A stretch of DNA of 64,000 nucleotides from Roseiarcus sp036489975. GTDB lineage: Bacteria > Pseudomonadota > Alphaproteobacteria > Rhizobiales > Beijerinckiaceae. The stretch is from assembly GCA_036489975.1 (NCBI GenBank), contig DASXES010000144.1:62001-126000 (forward strand). Reading direction: 5' to 3'. Below, piece after piece: positions 24,402 through 33,300 of the stretch (the stretch's first letter is position 1; the number at the start of each line of letters is the position of its first letter). Under the pieces are notes generated by a model. It saw only the letters and a program-made list of their open reading frames with translations. It was not told where the DNA came from and did no database searches. The position numbers and the translations under genes are program-made.

Positions 24402-25844
24402 CTACACGTATCTTAGCGTCGCGAACATGCCCGCTTCCATGTGGTAGAGCAGGTGGCAGTGGAGCGCCCACCATCCTGGATTGTCGGCGTCGAACGCCAC
24501 CACCACCCGCCGGCCCGGGGTGACGAGGATCGTGTCGCGCATCGCGCCTGAAAACCGATCGCCGTCGATCTCCACCACCTGGAACTCATGCCCGTGCAGG
24601 TGCATCGGGTGGGGCATCGGCGTCCGGTTGACGAAGACGAGTTCGACCCGCTCGCCTTTCGCCACTGGCAGCGGCGGGACGCCCTTGTTCCAGATCACGT
24701 TGTTGATCGACCAGACGTAGCCGGCCATCTCGCCGGTGAGGTTCAGCGTATGGACGCGGTCGGCCTTGCGCGGGGTGAGCGGCTTCTCGGCGCGCAGAGC
24801 GCGTTCGAGATCGAGGGTCAGGGCGGGCGACGGCGCTTCGGCCGCGTCAGCGATACGGGCGACCGCGGCGCCGGCGGCGACCAGCACAATGCCCGTCCGG
24901 TTGCGCTCGCCCTCGACCTCAGCCAGCACCGGATAGGCGCCGGGGCCGGGCGGAAGGTTCAGGCGGATATCGAGCCGCTGGGCGACCGCGACCGGGAACC
25001 GGCCGGCGCGAATCGGCGCAATGGGGCGCCCGTCGACGGCGATCAGTTCGCCCTCGAGCGCGCCAAGCCGGATGTGGAAGGCGCTCATCGACGAACTGTT
25101 GATGATGCGCAGGAGCGCCCGGCCGCCCGGCTCGACCTTGACGATTTCGGGATCGGCGAGCGTGCGGCCGTTGGCGAGGAAGGCGTCGTATTTGACGTCG
25201 TTGAGGTCGGGCGCCGGTTTGCCGCTCGGGGTCGTGGCCTTCATCCCCGGCATCGAAGCCATGGCGCCCGCCGGCTTCGCCATGCCCGCCATCGAGCCCG
25301 AGTTCTTCAGGCTTTCGAAGATCTGTTCCGCCGGCGTGAAGCTGAAATCGGCCAGCATCACCACGACTTCCTGCTCGTCCGCCCGGTCGCGCTGGTCGTG
25401 GATGATGAGCGGCGCTGTCATCAGCCGCTGTTCCTGCAGCCCCTGATGCGAGTGCATCCAGAACGTACCGCCGAAGTTCAGGGGAAAGTCGTAATCCGCG
25501 CTGCCGCCTGCCGGAATCGGAGGCCCGGAAATCCCCGGCACGCCGTCCTGCCGCCACGGCGGCGCCATCCCGTGCCAATGGATGAGGCTCGGTTCGCCGA
25601 TGCCGTTCTCGACCCGCACGCGGAAGGGCTTGCCGACTTCGGTGGTGAGCCCGAAGGTCCCGCTTGGCTGTCGGACGCCATAGACCGACGCTGTCTTGCC
25701 GTTCACCTCGATATCGCGTCGCTCAAGGCGCAGGATCGTCGGCGCCGCTGCGGCGCTCTCCGTCGAGTCTTGGGCTTGGGCGAGGAGCGGCGGCGCGGTC
25801 AACGCGGCAACGCCGCCCGCAACAAGCGCGCGTCGAGACAGCAT
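24402..25844 (-). CDS. Multicopper oxidase, copper-tolerance type, Tat-exported
   Basis: 480 residues from the ATG at 25844, preferred because AGGAGG lies six bases upstream; the frame begins five codons earlier. The N-terminus SRRALVAGGVAALTAPPLLAQAQ is a Tat signal. The four copper-binding segments are present: HWHG, WMHSH, HPMHLHGHEF and HCHLLYHMEAGMF. Three cupredoxin domains follow in order. A Met/Gly/Ala-rich insert at about residues 185-210 (SGSMAGMAKPAGAM, SMPGMKAT) resembles the methionine-rich regions of CueO/CopA that bind Cu(I). The likely role is oxidation of Cu(I) or small organics in the periplasm. No copper exporter gene lies nearby. Confidence 0.93.
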   Translation of the reverse strand: MLSRRALVAGGVAALTAPPLLAQAQDSTESAAAAPTILRLERRDIEVNGKTASVYGVRQPSGTFGLTTEVGKPFRVRVENGIGEPSLIHWHGMAPPWRQDGVPGISGPPIPAGGSADYDFPLNFGGTFWMHSHQGLQEQRLMTAPLIIHDQRDRADEQEVVVMLADFSFTPAEQIFESLKNSGSMAGMAKPAGAMASMPGMKATTPSGKPAPDLNDVKYDAFLANGRTLADPEIVKVEPGGRALLRIINSSSMSAFHIRLGALEGELIAVDGRPIAPIRAGRFPVAVAQRLDIRLNLPPGPGAYPVLAEVEGERNRTGIVLVAAGAAVARIADAAEAPSPALTLDLERALRAEKPLTPRKADRVHTLNLTGEMAGYVWSINNVIWNKGVPPLPVAKGERVELVFVNRTPMPHPMHLHGHEFQVVEIDGDRFSGAMRDTILVTPGRRVVVAFDADNPGWWALHCHLLYHMEAGMFATLRYV

Positions 25845-26258
25845 GGGAGCCCTCCTCATCAGACGTCGTAGGGGAAAAGGCGCGACTAGATGGTTACCAA
25901 GGATCTATGCTCAGTGGAACGTGTAGCGAACGTCGTTTGCGCCTGAATGACCACGACGCACGATGATCGGAGCGCCAAATCAGGCTGCTGGAATCCGCTG
26001 TTCGTGCTAGCTTCCGCAATCCGAGGTTTCTCAAAGCCCGCGAGCGAAACGACATCGCCATGCGAAGGCCGGAGTGCCGGAGGAGTGAGAGGGACCCGAA
26101 AGCTCGCTCTGAATCCGCGCCAAAGGCCTTACCGCGATTGACTTCCGGACCTTTCTGACCCATCTCTTAGGCTCCGCAGAGCCGGGCTCTGGCCGGGGGG
26201 ATAACGCGTGTGTCCTTGAGCGCGCCGCAATCTCTAACGCGAACCAAAGGAGAGTTCT
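25845..26258. other. Divergent intergenic region upstream of infC
   Basis: About 410 bp between the multicopper oxidase gene (leftward) and infC (rightward). It presumably carries both promoters and the infC leader. No clear promoter consensus, hairpin or gene was recognised, apart from the infC ribosome site at 26246-26252. Confidence 0.4.
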
Positions 26259-26261
26259 ATT
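26246..26261 (+). promoter_or_regulatory. infC ribosome binding site and AUU start codon
   Basis: AAAGGAG at 26246-26252 is followed after 6 bases by ATT at 26259-26261, in frame with infC. The first in-frame ATG (26271) is 18 bases away from the site, too far for efficient initiation. Rare start codons such as AUU are known to let IF3 repress its own translation. Confidence 0.75.
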
Positions 26262-26798
26262 CGTCGACCTATGAAAGCCACCGCGGCGCCGGAGAAGGGC
26301 GGCCCCCGCGTCAATCGTGACATTCACGCCATCCAGGTCCAGCTCATTGACGCCGAGGGGCAAAATCGCGGCGTCGTCAATCTGTCAGACGCCCAGCAGC
26401 TCGCCGACGAAGCTGCTCTAGATCTCGTCGAAATCGTCCCCAACGCCACGCCGCCGGTCTGCAAGATCCTCGATTTTGGCAAGTACCGCTTTCTCGAGCA
26501 GAAGAAGTCCTCGGAGGCCCGTAAGCGCCAGAAGGTAGTCGAGGTCAAGGAAATCAAGCTGAGACCCGGCATCGACGACCACGACTACGAGGTGAAGATG
26601 CGCTCGGTGCGTCGGTTCTTCGACGAGGGCGATAAGGTCAAAGTGACGTTGCGCTTTCGTGGCCGCGAGATGGCGCACCAGGATATCGGCTTCAGGCTCC
26701 TGCAGCGGGTCAGGGCGGAAACCGCGCCGATCGCCAAGGTCGAGGCCGAACCCTTGATGGAAGGGCGCCAGATGACCATGGTGCTGGCGCCGAGGTAA
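26259..26798 (+). CDS. infC: Translation initiation factor IF-3 with AUU start
   Basis: 179 residues if translation begins at ATT 26259, giving MRRPMKATAAPEKGGPRVNRDI, which matches the MRRP start of other alphaproteobacterial IF3 proteins. N-domain: VQLIDAEGQNRGVVNLSDA, DLVEIVPNATPPVCKILDFGKYRF; linker rich in Lys/Glu; C-domain: KEIKLRPGIDDHDYEVK, VTLRFRGREMAHQDIG, MEGRQMTMVLAPR. IF3 binds the 30S subunit, checks initiator tRNA pairing and disfavours non-AUG starts. The usual downstream genes rpmI and rplT are absent; an MFS gene follows after a promoter/terminator segment. The start is supported by the perfect ribosome site. Confidence 0.97.
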   Translation: MRRPMKATAAPEKGGPRVNRDIHAIQVQLIDAEGQNRGVVNLSDAQQLADEAALDLVEIVPNATPPVCKILDFGKYRFLEQKKSSEARKRQKVVEVKEIKLRPGIDDHDYEVKMRSVRRFFDEGDKVKVTLRFRGREMAHQDIGFRLLQRVRAETAPIAKVEAEPLMEGRQMTMVLAPR

Positions 26799-26850
26799 AC
26801 CCGCGTCACGGCTTTTTGAACGTTTGCGCCGGCAAATAACCGCCTGCGAA

Positions 26851-26882
26851 TTGACAATGAGGCGCCGAAGCGCCCATATATT
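26851..26882 (+). promoter_or_regulatory. Sigma-70-type promoter candidate after infC
   Basis: TTGACA at 26851-26856 is followed 18 bases later by CATATA, overlapping TATATT (26877-26882). The spacer contains GGCGC-CGAA-GCGCC, a perfect small inverted repeat. A terminator-like hairpin lies only about 20 bp downstream, so the transcript would be very short or attenuated before the MFS gene. Confidence 0.5.
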
Positions 26883-26900
26883 TGGCATACCTGACACAAA

Positions 26901-26926
26901 GGCCGCTTCGGCGGCCCTGATTTTTT
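26901..26926 (+). terminator. Rho-independent terminator or attenuator
   Basis: GGCCGC-TTCG-GCGGCC forms a 6-bp stem with a stable TTCG loop, followed by CTGATTTTTT. It lies after infC and directly before the MFS gene. Confidence 0.75.
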
Positions 26927-26969
26927 GGGATGGCGCGCCTACCGAACACGCGCGTCCGGGGACAAAGCC

Positions 26970-28196
26970 GTGACCACTGCGCAGACATACGCTGAGGCCT
27001 CCGCCGCGACGCGCCGGAGGGCCGAAACCGCGACCGTCGGCGTGCTCATCGCGCTCAGCGCCTCGCATATGCTCAACGACGTGATGCAGTCGCTCGCGTC
27101 GGCGCTTTATCCGGTGTTCCGCGACCGATTCGCTCTGACCTTCTTCCAGGTCGGCCTCATCACCTTTGTCTTCCAGCTCACCGCTTCATTCCTCCAGCCG
27201 GTGATTGGCTTGGGCCTGGACAAGCGGCCTTTGAACTTCATCCTGCCGGTCGGCATGGGGTTCACCCTGATCGGCCTGGTTCTGCTTGCCTTCGCCAGCA
27301 CCTACGGCTTGACCCTGTTGTCGGTCGCCCTGGTCGGGGTCGGCAGCGCCGTGTTCCACCCGGAGGCGTCGCGGATCGCGCGCGCGGCCTCGGGCGGCCG
27401 GCACGGATTCGCGCAGAGCCTGTTTCAGGTTGGGGGCAACTTCGGCCAGTCGCTCGGGCCGCTGCTGGCGGCCTTCATCGTAGTGCCTTTCGGCCAGCAC
27501 TCGGTGCTCGCCTTTACGGTTCTCGCGCTGGCGGCGGTGGTTATCCTGACCGGCGTCAGCCGGTGGTACGCCGCGGTTCGGGCGGAGCGCCGCAAGGGGC
27601 CGCCAGCCGCGGCGCCGGCCCATCCGCGCCCGGTGGTCGTGCGCACGCTGTTCGTGCTGATCGTGATGCTGTTTTCGAAAGTCGTCTATCTCTCGAGCCT
27701 CAACAGCTACTACACCTTCTATCTGATCCAGACTTTCGGCCTGTCGATCCAGCACGCCCAAGTGCTGTTGTTCGTGTTCCTCGCCTCCGTCGCAGCGGGC
27801 ACATTCCTCGGCGGGCCGCTGGTCGACCGCTTCGGAGCGAAATTCGTCATCTGGGGCTCGATCCTCGGCGTTCTGCCGTTCACCCTGCTGCTTCCCCATC
27901 TCGGGCTGACTGGCACGGTGATCAATTCGATTGCGATCGGCCTCATCATCTCGTCCGCCTTCTCGGCGATGGTGGTCTATGCGCAGGAATTGACGCCGGG
28001 CAACGTCGGGGCGGTGGCTGGCCTGTTCTTTGGGCTCAGCTTCGGCTTAGGGGGCGTCGGCGCGGCGCTGCTCGGCATGCTGGCGGACAAGACGAGCCTG
28101 ACCTTCGTCTACCAGATCTGCGCCTTCCTGCCGGCGGTTGGACTATTGGGCGGCTTCCTGCCGGATCCGCGCGCCAAGACCCTGGCCGCTGCTTAG
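26970..28196 (+). CDS. MFS transporter, fosmidomycin-resistance (Fsr) type
   Basis: 408 residues from a GTG at 26970 preceded by GGGGA; the frame is open to 26925 but would begin in the terminator. Twelve membrane spans. Recognisable Fsr-like segments: ASHMLNDVMQSLASALYPVF, VGSAVFHPEASRIARAASGGR, GFAQSLFQVGGNFGQSLGP, and AQELTPGNVGAVAGLFFGLSFGLGG read in parts. Proteins of this subfamily export small molecules including fosmidomycin; the natural substrate is usually unknown. The gene is downstream of infC and a terminator-like hairpin, so it probably has its own or attenuated expression. Confidence 0.88.
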   Translation: MTTAQTYAEASAATRRRAETATVGVLIALSASHMLNDVMQSLASALYPVFRDRFALTFFQVGLITFVFQLTASFLQPVIGLGLDKRPLNFILPVGMGFTLIGLVLLAFASTYGLTLLSVALVGVGSAVFHPEASRIARAASGGRHGFAQSLFQVGGNFGQSLGPLLAAFIVVPFGQHSVLAFTVLALAAVVILTGVSRWYAAVRAERRKGPPAAAPAHPRPVVVRTLFVLIVMLFSKVVYLSSLNSYYTFYLIQTFGLSIQHAQVLLFVFLASVAAGTFLGGPLVDRFGAKFVIWGSILGVLPFTLLLPHLGLTGTVINSIAIGLIISSAFSAMVVYAQELTPGNVGAVAGLFFGLSFGLGGVGAALLGMLADKTSLTFVYQICAFLPAVGLLGGFLPDPRAKTLAAA

Positions 28197-28357
28197 AGGC
28201 TTTGGCGAAAGGTTTTCGGCGCACGCCGCCGTGCCTTTCGCCGAGGCGAACCGCCCGTTTCCGCCCGCTTCCAGGCAGCGTGAGCCGCTAATCGCCGCTC
28301 CCCGATTCAGACGCCGTCGTAAAGCTTGGTCACTCTGCCGCCACATTGGCGCTGTTG

Positions 28358-28381
28358 ATGAGAATGAACATTCATTCTCAT
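28358..28381. promoter_or_regulatory. TetR operator candidate overlapping the tetR start codon
   Basis: ATGAGAATGAA-CA-TTCATTCTCAT has perfect 11-bp arms around a 2-bp centre. The last two bases are the first two of the ATG at 28380. ATGAATG/CATTCAT half-sites are common for TetR-family repressors of RND operons. It probably controls the tetR-adaptor-permease operon. Confidence 0.7.
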
Positions 28382-29042
28382 GGGCTCTCCCATGTCTTTG
28401 ACCTCGCTGCCAATCCGACGACGGCCAGGCGATCCGGACCGGCGCCAGCGCATCCTGGAAGCGGCGGAGCGCGCCTTTGTCCGCCAGGGCTTCCATGCGA
28501 CGACGATGCAGCATGTCGCCGACGTGGCGGGTATGAGCGCGGGCAATCTCTACCGCTATTTCCCGTCCAAGGAAGCCATTGTCGAGGGCCTGTGCGAGCT
28601 TGATCAGGCGGAGCGCGCGCAGGCTTTCGCCAAGCTCATTGCGGACCATCGCCAGATCATGCAGGCGCTTCGCGACGCCTTGCGCCAGCACGTGCTCGCC
28701 AAGCCGCCGGAGAAAGCGCGGCTCCTCGTTGAGATCTGGGCGGAAGCCGGGCGCAATCCACGCGTGGCCGCGATGATGGCTGCGATTGACGCCGAAGTGC
28801 TCGCGCGCCTCGAGCAACTCATCGAAACGGCGAAAGCGGCGGGGGCGGCCTCCCCCCGGCTCGACCCCCGTTTCGGCGCGCAGTTCTTCCTCACTTTTGT
28901 CGCCGGCATCTTCAAGCGCATCGCGATCGAGGACGATTTCGATCCCGATGCAGAGATGGCGATGGCGGTTGGCGTTCTCAAAGCGCTATTGGCCGGCGCG
29001 CTGTCCCCGGATTTGGCGCCGCCGCCGGCTCAGGCGCCTTGA
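28380..29042 (+). CDS. TetR-family repressor of an RND operon
   Basis: 220 residues. DNA-binding domain at residues about 20-65: RILEAAERAFVRQGFHATTMQHVADVA, GMSAGNLYRYFPSKEAIVEGL, read here in parts, a typical TetR helix-turn-helix. The rest is the helical ligand-binding and dimer domain. The ATG at 28380 overlaps a perfect 24-bp operator, and no ribosome site precedes it; the message may be leaderless, or translation may begin at the ATG at 28392. Its stop overlaps the start of the adaptor gene (TGATG), so regulator, adaptor and permease form one operon that the protein most likely represses until an inducing compound binds. Confidence 0.9.
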   Translation: MGSPMSLTSLPIRRRPGDPDRRQRILEAAERAFVRQGFHATTMQHVADVAGMSAGNLYRYFPSKEAIVEGLCELDQAERAQAFAKLIADHRQIMQALRDALRQHVLAKPPEKARLLVEIWAEAGRNPRVAAMMAAIDAEVLARLEQLIETAKAAGAASPRLDPRFGAQFFLTFVAGIFKRIAIEDDFDPDAEMAMAVGVLKALLAGALSPDLAPPPAQAP

Positions 29043-30301
29043 TGCGCCGGGCCCTCGTCGTTTCGCTTGTTGTGGGCGCCGCCGCGCTCGGGGGCGGCTT
29101 TGCGGCAGTCGCCGTCGCGCCCTGCGCTCTCCCGCCAGCGCTCATGGCCAGGATCGCTCCTGCCAAGGCCGCCGCCTGCCCGACGCCGGCGCAGTCCGCG
29201 GCTGACCAGCCGCGCGCGGTCGAGCCGCCGGCGGTAACGGTGGCTCCCGCTGTCAAACGCGAATTCGTCGATCGGCTGTTCGTCTCGGGGACTCTGGTGG
29301 CGCGCGAGGAAGCGCAGGTCGCGTCCCGTGTCGACGGGCTGACGATCGTCGAGGTCGACGCTGAGGACGGCGACCGGGTGAAGGAAGGGCAGATTCTCGC
29401 GCGGCTCGACCGCAGCCAGCTCGACGCGATGCTTGCCGAGAACGACGCGTCGACGAAGCGCGCCGATGCGGCGATCGACCAGGCGCAGAGCCTCATCGCG
29501 CAGTCCCAGGCGCAAGTGCAATTTTCGAACTCCGATTTCGAGCGCGCGCGCAAGCTCGAGGCGGGCATCATGGCCGCGTCCACCGTCGAGCAGCGCGAGA
29601 TGGCGATGAAGACGGCGCAGGCTCAGTTGTCCGCCTCCCAGAATGCGCTCGGCGTCGCGGAAGCCGACCGCAAGAGCCGCGACGCGGAACGGCAGGAGCT
29701 GCTCGTTCGCATCGACCGGACGGCGGTGAGGGCGCCTGTGTCCGGCGTGATCAGCCGACGGTCGGCCAAGCCGGGCGCCGCCGCTTCGACCTCGGGCGAG
29801 CCGCTCTTTCGCATCATCGAGGACGGAGCGATCGACCTCGAGGCGGATGTGCCGGAACAGTCGCTCGCCCGCCTCGCTGTCGGCATGCCGGCGGAATTGA
29901 AGCTGCCGGGCGTCGAGAGCGAGGTCTCAGGCCGCGTCCGCCTCGTGAACCAGGAGGTCGACAGGGCGAGCCGCACCGGCAAGGTGCGGATCGCGCTGAG
30001 CGACGTTTCGCACGCCCATATCGGCGCCTTCGCCTCGGGCCAGGTCGAGCTCACGCGCCGGGACGGTCTTGGCGTTCCCGCCTCGGCGCTCACCCGGGAC
30101 GGCGATTCGGCGCGTCTCGACGTGGTGCTCGACGGGAGGGTCCAGGAGCGGCAGGTGACGCCGGGCATCGTCGACGGCGATGTGGTGGAGATCAAACAGG
30201 GCCTGGCCGAGGGCGAAAGCATCGTAACGCGCGCCGCCGCCTTCCTCCGCCCTGGCGACCGCGTCCGGCCCGTGCCGGAAGCGTCCACAGCGGGCGGTTA
30301 G
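29042..30301 (+). CDS. RND periplasmic adaptor protein (MexH/AcrA type)
   Basis: 419 residues. N-terminal hydrophobic signal, a Pro-rich linker, first lipoyl half (LVAREEAQVASRVDGLTI, EVDAEDGDRVKEGQILARL), a helical hairpin (SLIAQSQAQVQFSNSDFERARKL..), second lipoyl half (RIDRTAVRAPVSGVISRRSA), then the beta-barrel and membrane-proximal domains. It begins at the ATG overlapping the tetR stop by one base. Adaptors connect the inner-membrane pump with an outer-membrane channel, for which no gene is present here. Its stop is 5 bp before the permease start. Confidence 0.92.
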   Translation: MRRALVVSLVVGAAALGGGFAAVAVAPCALPPALMARIAPAKAAACPTPAQSAADQPRAVEPPAVTVAPAVKREFVDRLFVSGTLVAREEAQVASRVDGLTIVEVDAEDGDRVKEGQILARLDRSQLDAMLAENDASTKRADAAIDQAQSLIAQSQAQVQFSNSDFERARKLEAGIMAASTVEQREMAMKTAQAQLSASQNALGVAEADRKSRDAERQELLVRIDRTAVRAPVSGVISRRSAKPGAAASTSGEPLFRIIEDGAIDLEADVPEQSLARLAVGMPAELKLPGVESEVSGRVRLVNQEVDRASRTGKVRIALSDVSHAHIGAFASGQVELTRRDGLGVPASALTRDGDSARLDVVLDGRVQERQVTPGIVDGDVVEIKQGLAEGESIVTRAAAFLRPGDRVRPVPEASTAGG

Positions 30302-30306
30302 AGACC

Positions 30307-33300
30307 ATGCGCCTCAATGTCTCCGCCTGGTCGATCCGCAAGCCGATCCCCGCGATCGTCGGCTTCGCGGTCTTGATGATTCTCGGCCTCATCAGCTTTC
30401 GCTCGATGCTGATCACACGGTTTCCGAACATCGACATTCCGATCGTTCAGGTGCTCATCACCCAGTCGGGCGCCGCGCCGTCCGAGCTCGAGTCGCAGGT
30501 GACGAAGAAGGTCGAGGACGCGGTCGCTAGCGTCAACGGCGTCTGGCATGTCGTTTCGACCGTCACCGACGGATCGTCATCGACAATCGTGCAGTTCACG
30601 GTGGGGTCGGTCGACGTCGACCGGGCGCTCAACGACGTCAAGGATCAGATCGCCAAGATCCGCACCGATCTGCCGCGCACCATCGACGAGCCCATCATCA
30701 GTCGCGTCGACATCGAAGGTCTGCCGATCGTCACCTACGCCGCCTCGGCGCCGGGGCTTTCAGTCGAGCAACTGTCGTGGTTGATCGACGACACGGTGGC
30801 GCGCGACCTGCAAAGCATCCACGGCGTCGGGGAGGTCAAGCGGTTCGGGGGCGTCGATCGCGAGATCCGCGTCGCGCTCGATCCGGAGAAGCTGCTGGCC
30901 CTCGGCGTCACGGCGGCGACCGTCAACGAGCAGGTGCGGGCCAATAATGTCGATGTCGGCGGCGGCCGTGGCGAGCTTGCCGGCCAGGAACAGGCGATCC
31001 GCACACTGGCTGGCGCGCGAAAGCTGGAAGATCTCGCCGCGCTGCCGATCGCTCTGCCGGGCGGTCGCAGGGTCCGCCTCGACGAACTCGGGACTGTCAC
31101 CGACGGGGCCGCGGAGCCACGCACCTTCACCCGCCTGTTCGACGAGCCTATCGTCGCGTTCGGAGTGACCCGCGCCAAGGGCGCAAGCGACGTAACCGTC
31201 GACGGGCTGATCGAGAAGCGGTTGGCGACAATCGCGGCTAAGCATCCAGAGGTGAAATTCACCAAGGTCGACACACAGGTCGACAGCGAGGTCGGCAATT
31301 ATCATTCGACCATGGAGACATTGATCGAAGGCGCGGCTCTAGCCATCGTTGTCGTGTTGATCTTCCTCCGCGATTTGCGCGCCACGCTCGTGACTGCAAT
31401 TGCGCTGCCGCTCTCGGTCATTCCGACCTTCTGGGCGATGGAGGCGATCGGCTTCTCGCTCAACCTCGTGAGCCTCCTTGCGATAACCCTTGTCACCGGC
31501 ATTCTGGTGGACGACGCGATCGTCGAGATCGAGAACATCGTCCGCCACATGCGCATGGGCAAGTCGGCCTATCGCGCTTCGCTCGAAGCGGCCGACGAGA
31601 TCGGGCTCGCGGTGATCGCCATCTCGCTGTCGATCGCGGCGATCTTCTCGCCGGTGAGCTTCATGGGCGGGATCGCCGGGCAATATTTCCGTCAGTTCGG
31701 GCTGACGGTGGCGATCGCCGTCATGTTCTCGCTGCTCGTGGCGCGTTTCGTCACGCCCGTGATCGCCGCCTATTTTCTGCGCGCGCCCCATGACGAGGTC
31801 CAAAGGGACGGCGCGATCATGCGTTTCTACACGCGGCTCGTGCGCGCGTCCGTGCGCCACCGCTGGATAACCCTGTTCGCCGGCGCCGTGATTTTCGCGG
31901 CTTCCCTCTGGTCGACGTCGCTCCTGCCGTCGGGATTTATCCCCCCGGACGACAACGGGCGCGCGCTCCTCGCGATCGAGCTGCCGCCCGGCTCCCGGCT
32001 CGATGACACCGATCGCGTCACGCGCGCGATCTCGGAAAAATTGCGCGCCATGCCGGAAGTTCGCTCGGCGCTCATTTTCGGAGGCAAGCTTCTGGGAGGC
32101 GCGGATGATGAGCCGCGCAAGGCGACGATCATCATCAATCTCGTCCCCAAGTCGAAGCGCGAAGCCTCGCAGCAGGACATGCAGCTGAAGATTGGCGCAC
32201 TCCTAGCCGATCAGCCGGACATCCGCTTCTGGTTCCTCAAGGACAACGGCCAGCGCGACTTGCAGCTCATCATCGCTGGCCCCGACATCAACGTCATCAA
32301 TGACACCGCGAACCAGATCGCGAGCGAGATGCGCTCGATTCCCCTCATCGAGAATCCGATCTCGACCGCGGAGCTCGAGCGGCCGGAACTGCGCATCGTG
32401 CCGAAGCCTCAGGTAGCCGCCGATCTCGGGGTTTCCACCGAGGCCTTGTCCGATACGATCCGGGTCGCGACGCTTGGCGACATCGACGCCAATCTCGCCA
32501 AGTTCAACGCCGGAGATCGGCTGGTCCCGATCCGGGTCGAACTTGAGCAAGCGGCGCGCGCTCGCCCCGGCCTCCTGCAGGATTTGCGCGTGCCGACCAG
32601 CGGCGGCGCGACGACGCCGTTGTCCGCGGTCGCGGACTTTTCGATCGCCCACGGCCCGACCGCGATCAATCGCTACGATCGAACGCGGCGCGTGACGATC
32701 GAGGGCGATTTGCGCGGCGATTCGGCGCTCGGCGCCGCGGTCGCCGCGATCCACGCATTGCCGACGGCCAAGAATCTACCCCCCGGCGTCGAAATCCGCG
32801 AGACCGGCGACGTCGAGATCATGAGCGAGGTGTTCGCCTCGTTCGCCGCGGCGATGGGCGCGGGCCTCATGATGGTCTACGGGCTGCTCGTGCTCCTGTT
32901 CGGCAGTTTCCTGCAGCCGATCACCATCCTGATTTCGCTGCCACTCTCGATTGGCGGCGCGATCATCGCGCTCCTCATCACCCACAAGGCGATGTCGATG
33001 CCGGTGGTGATCGGCATTCTGATGCTGATGGGCATCGTCACCAAGAACGCCATCATGCTGGTCGACTTCGCAGTCGAGGAGATCGGGCGGGGCACGCCGC
33101 GCACGCAGGCTTTGGTCGAAGCGGGCCGCAAGCGCGCGCGCCCGATCGTGATGACAACGATTGCGATGGCGGCAGGCATGTTCCCATCGGCTTTGGGACT
33201 GGGCGAAGGCGGCGGCTTTCGATCGCCGATGGCGATCGCGGTGATCGGCGGCCTCATCATGTCGACGATGCTGTCGCTCGTCTTCGTGCCCGCGGTGTTC

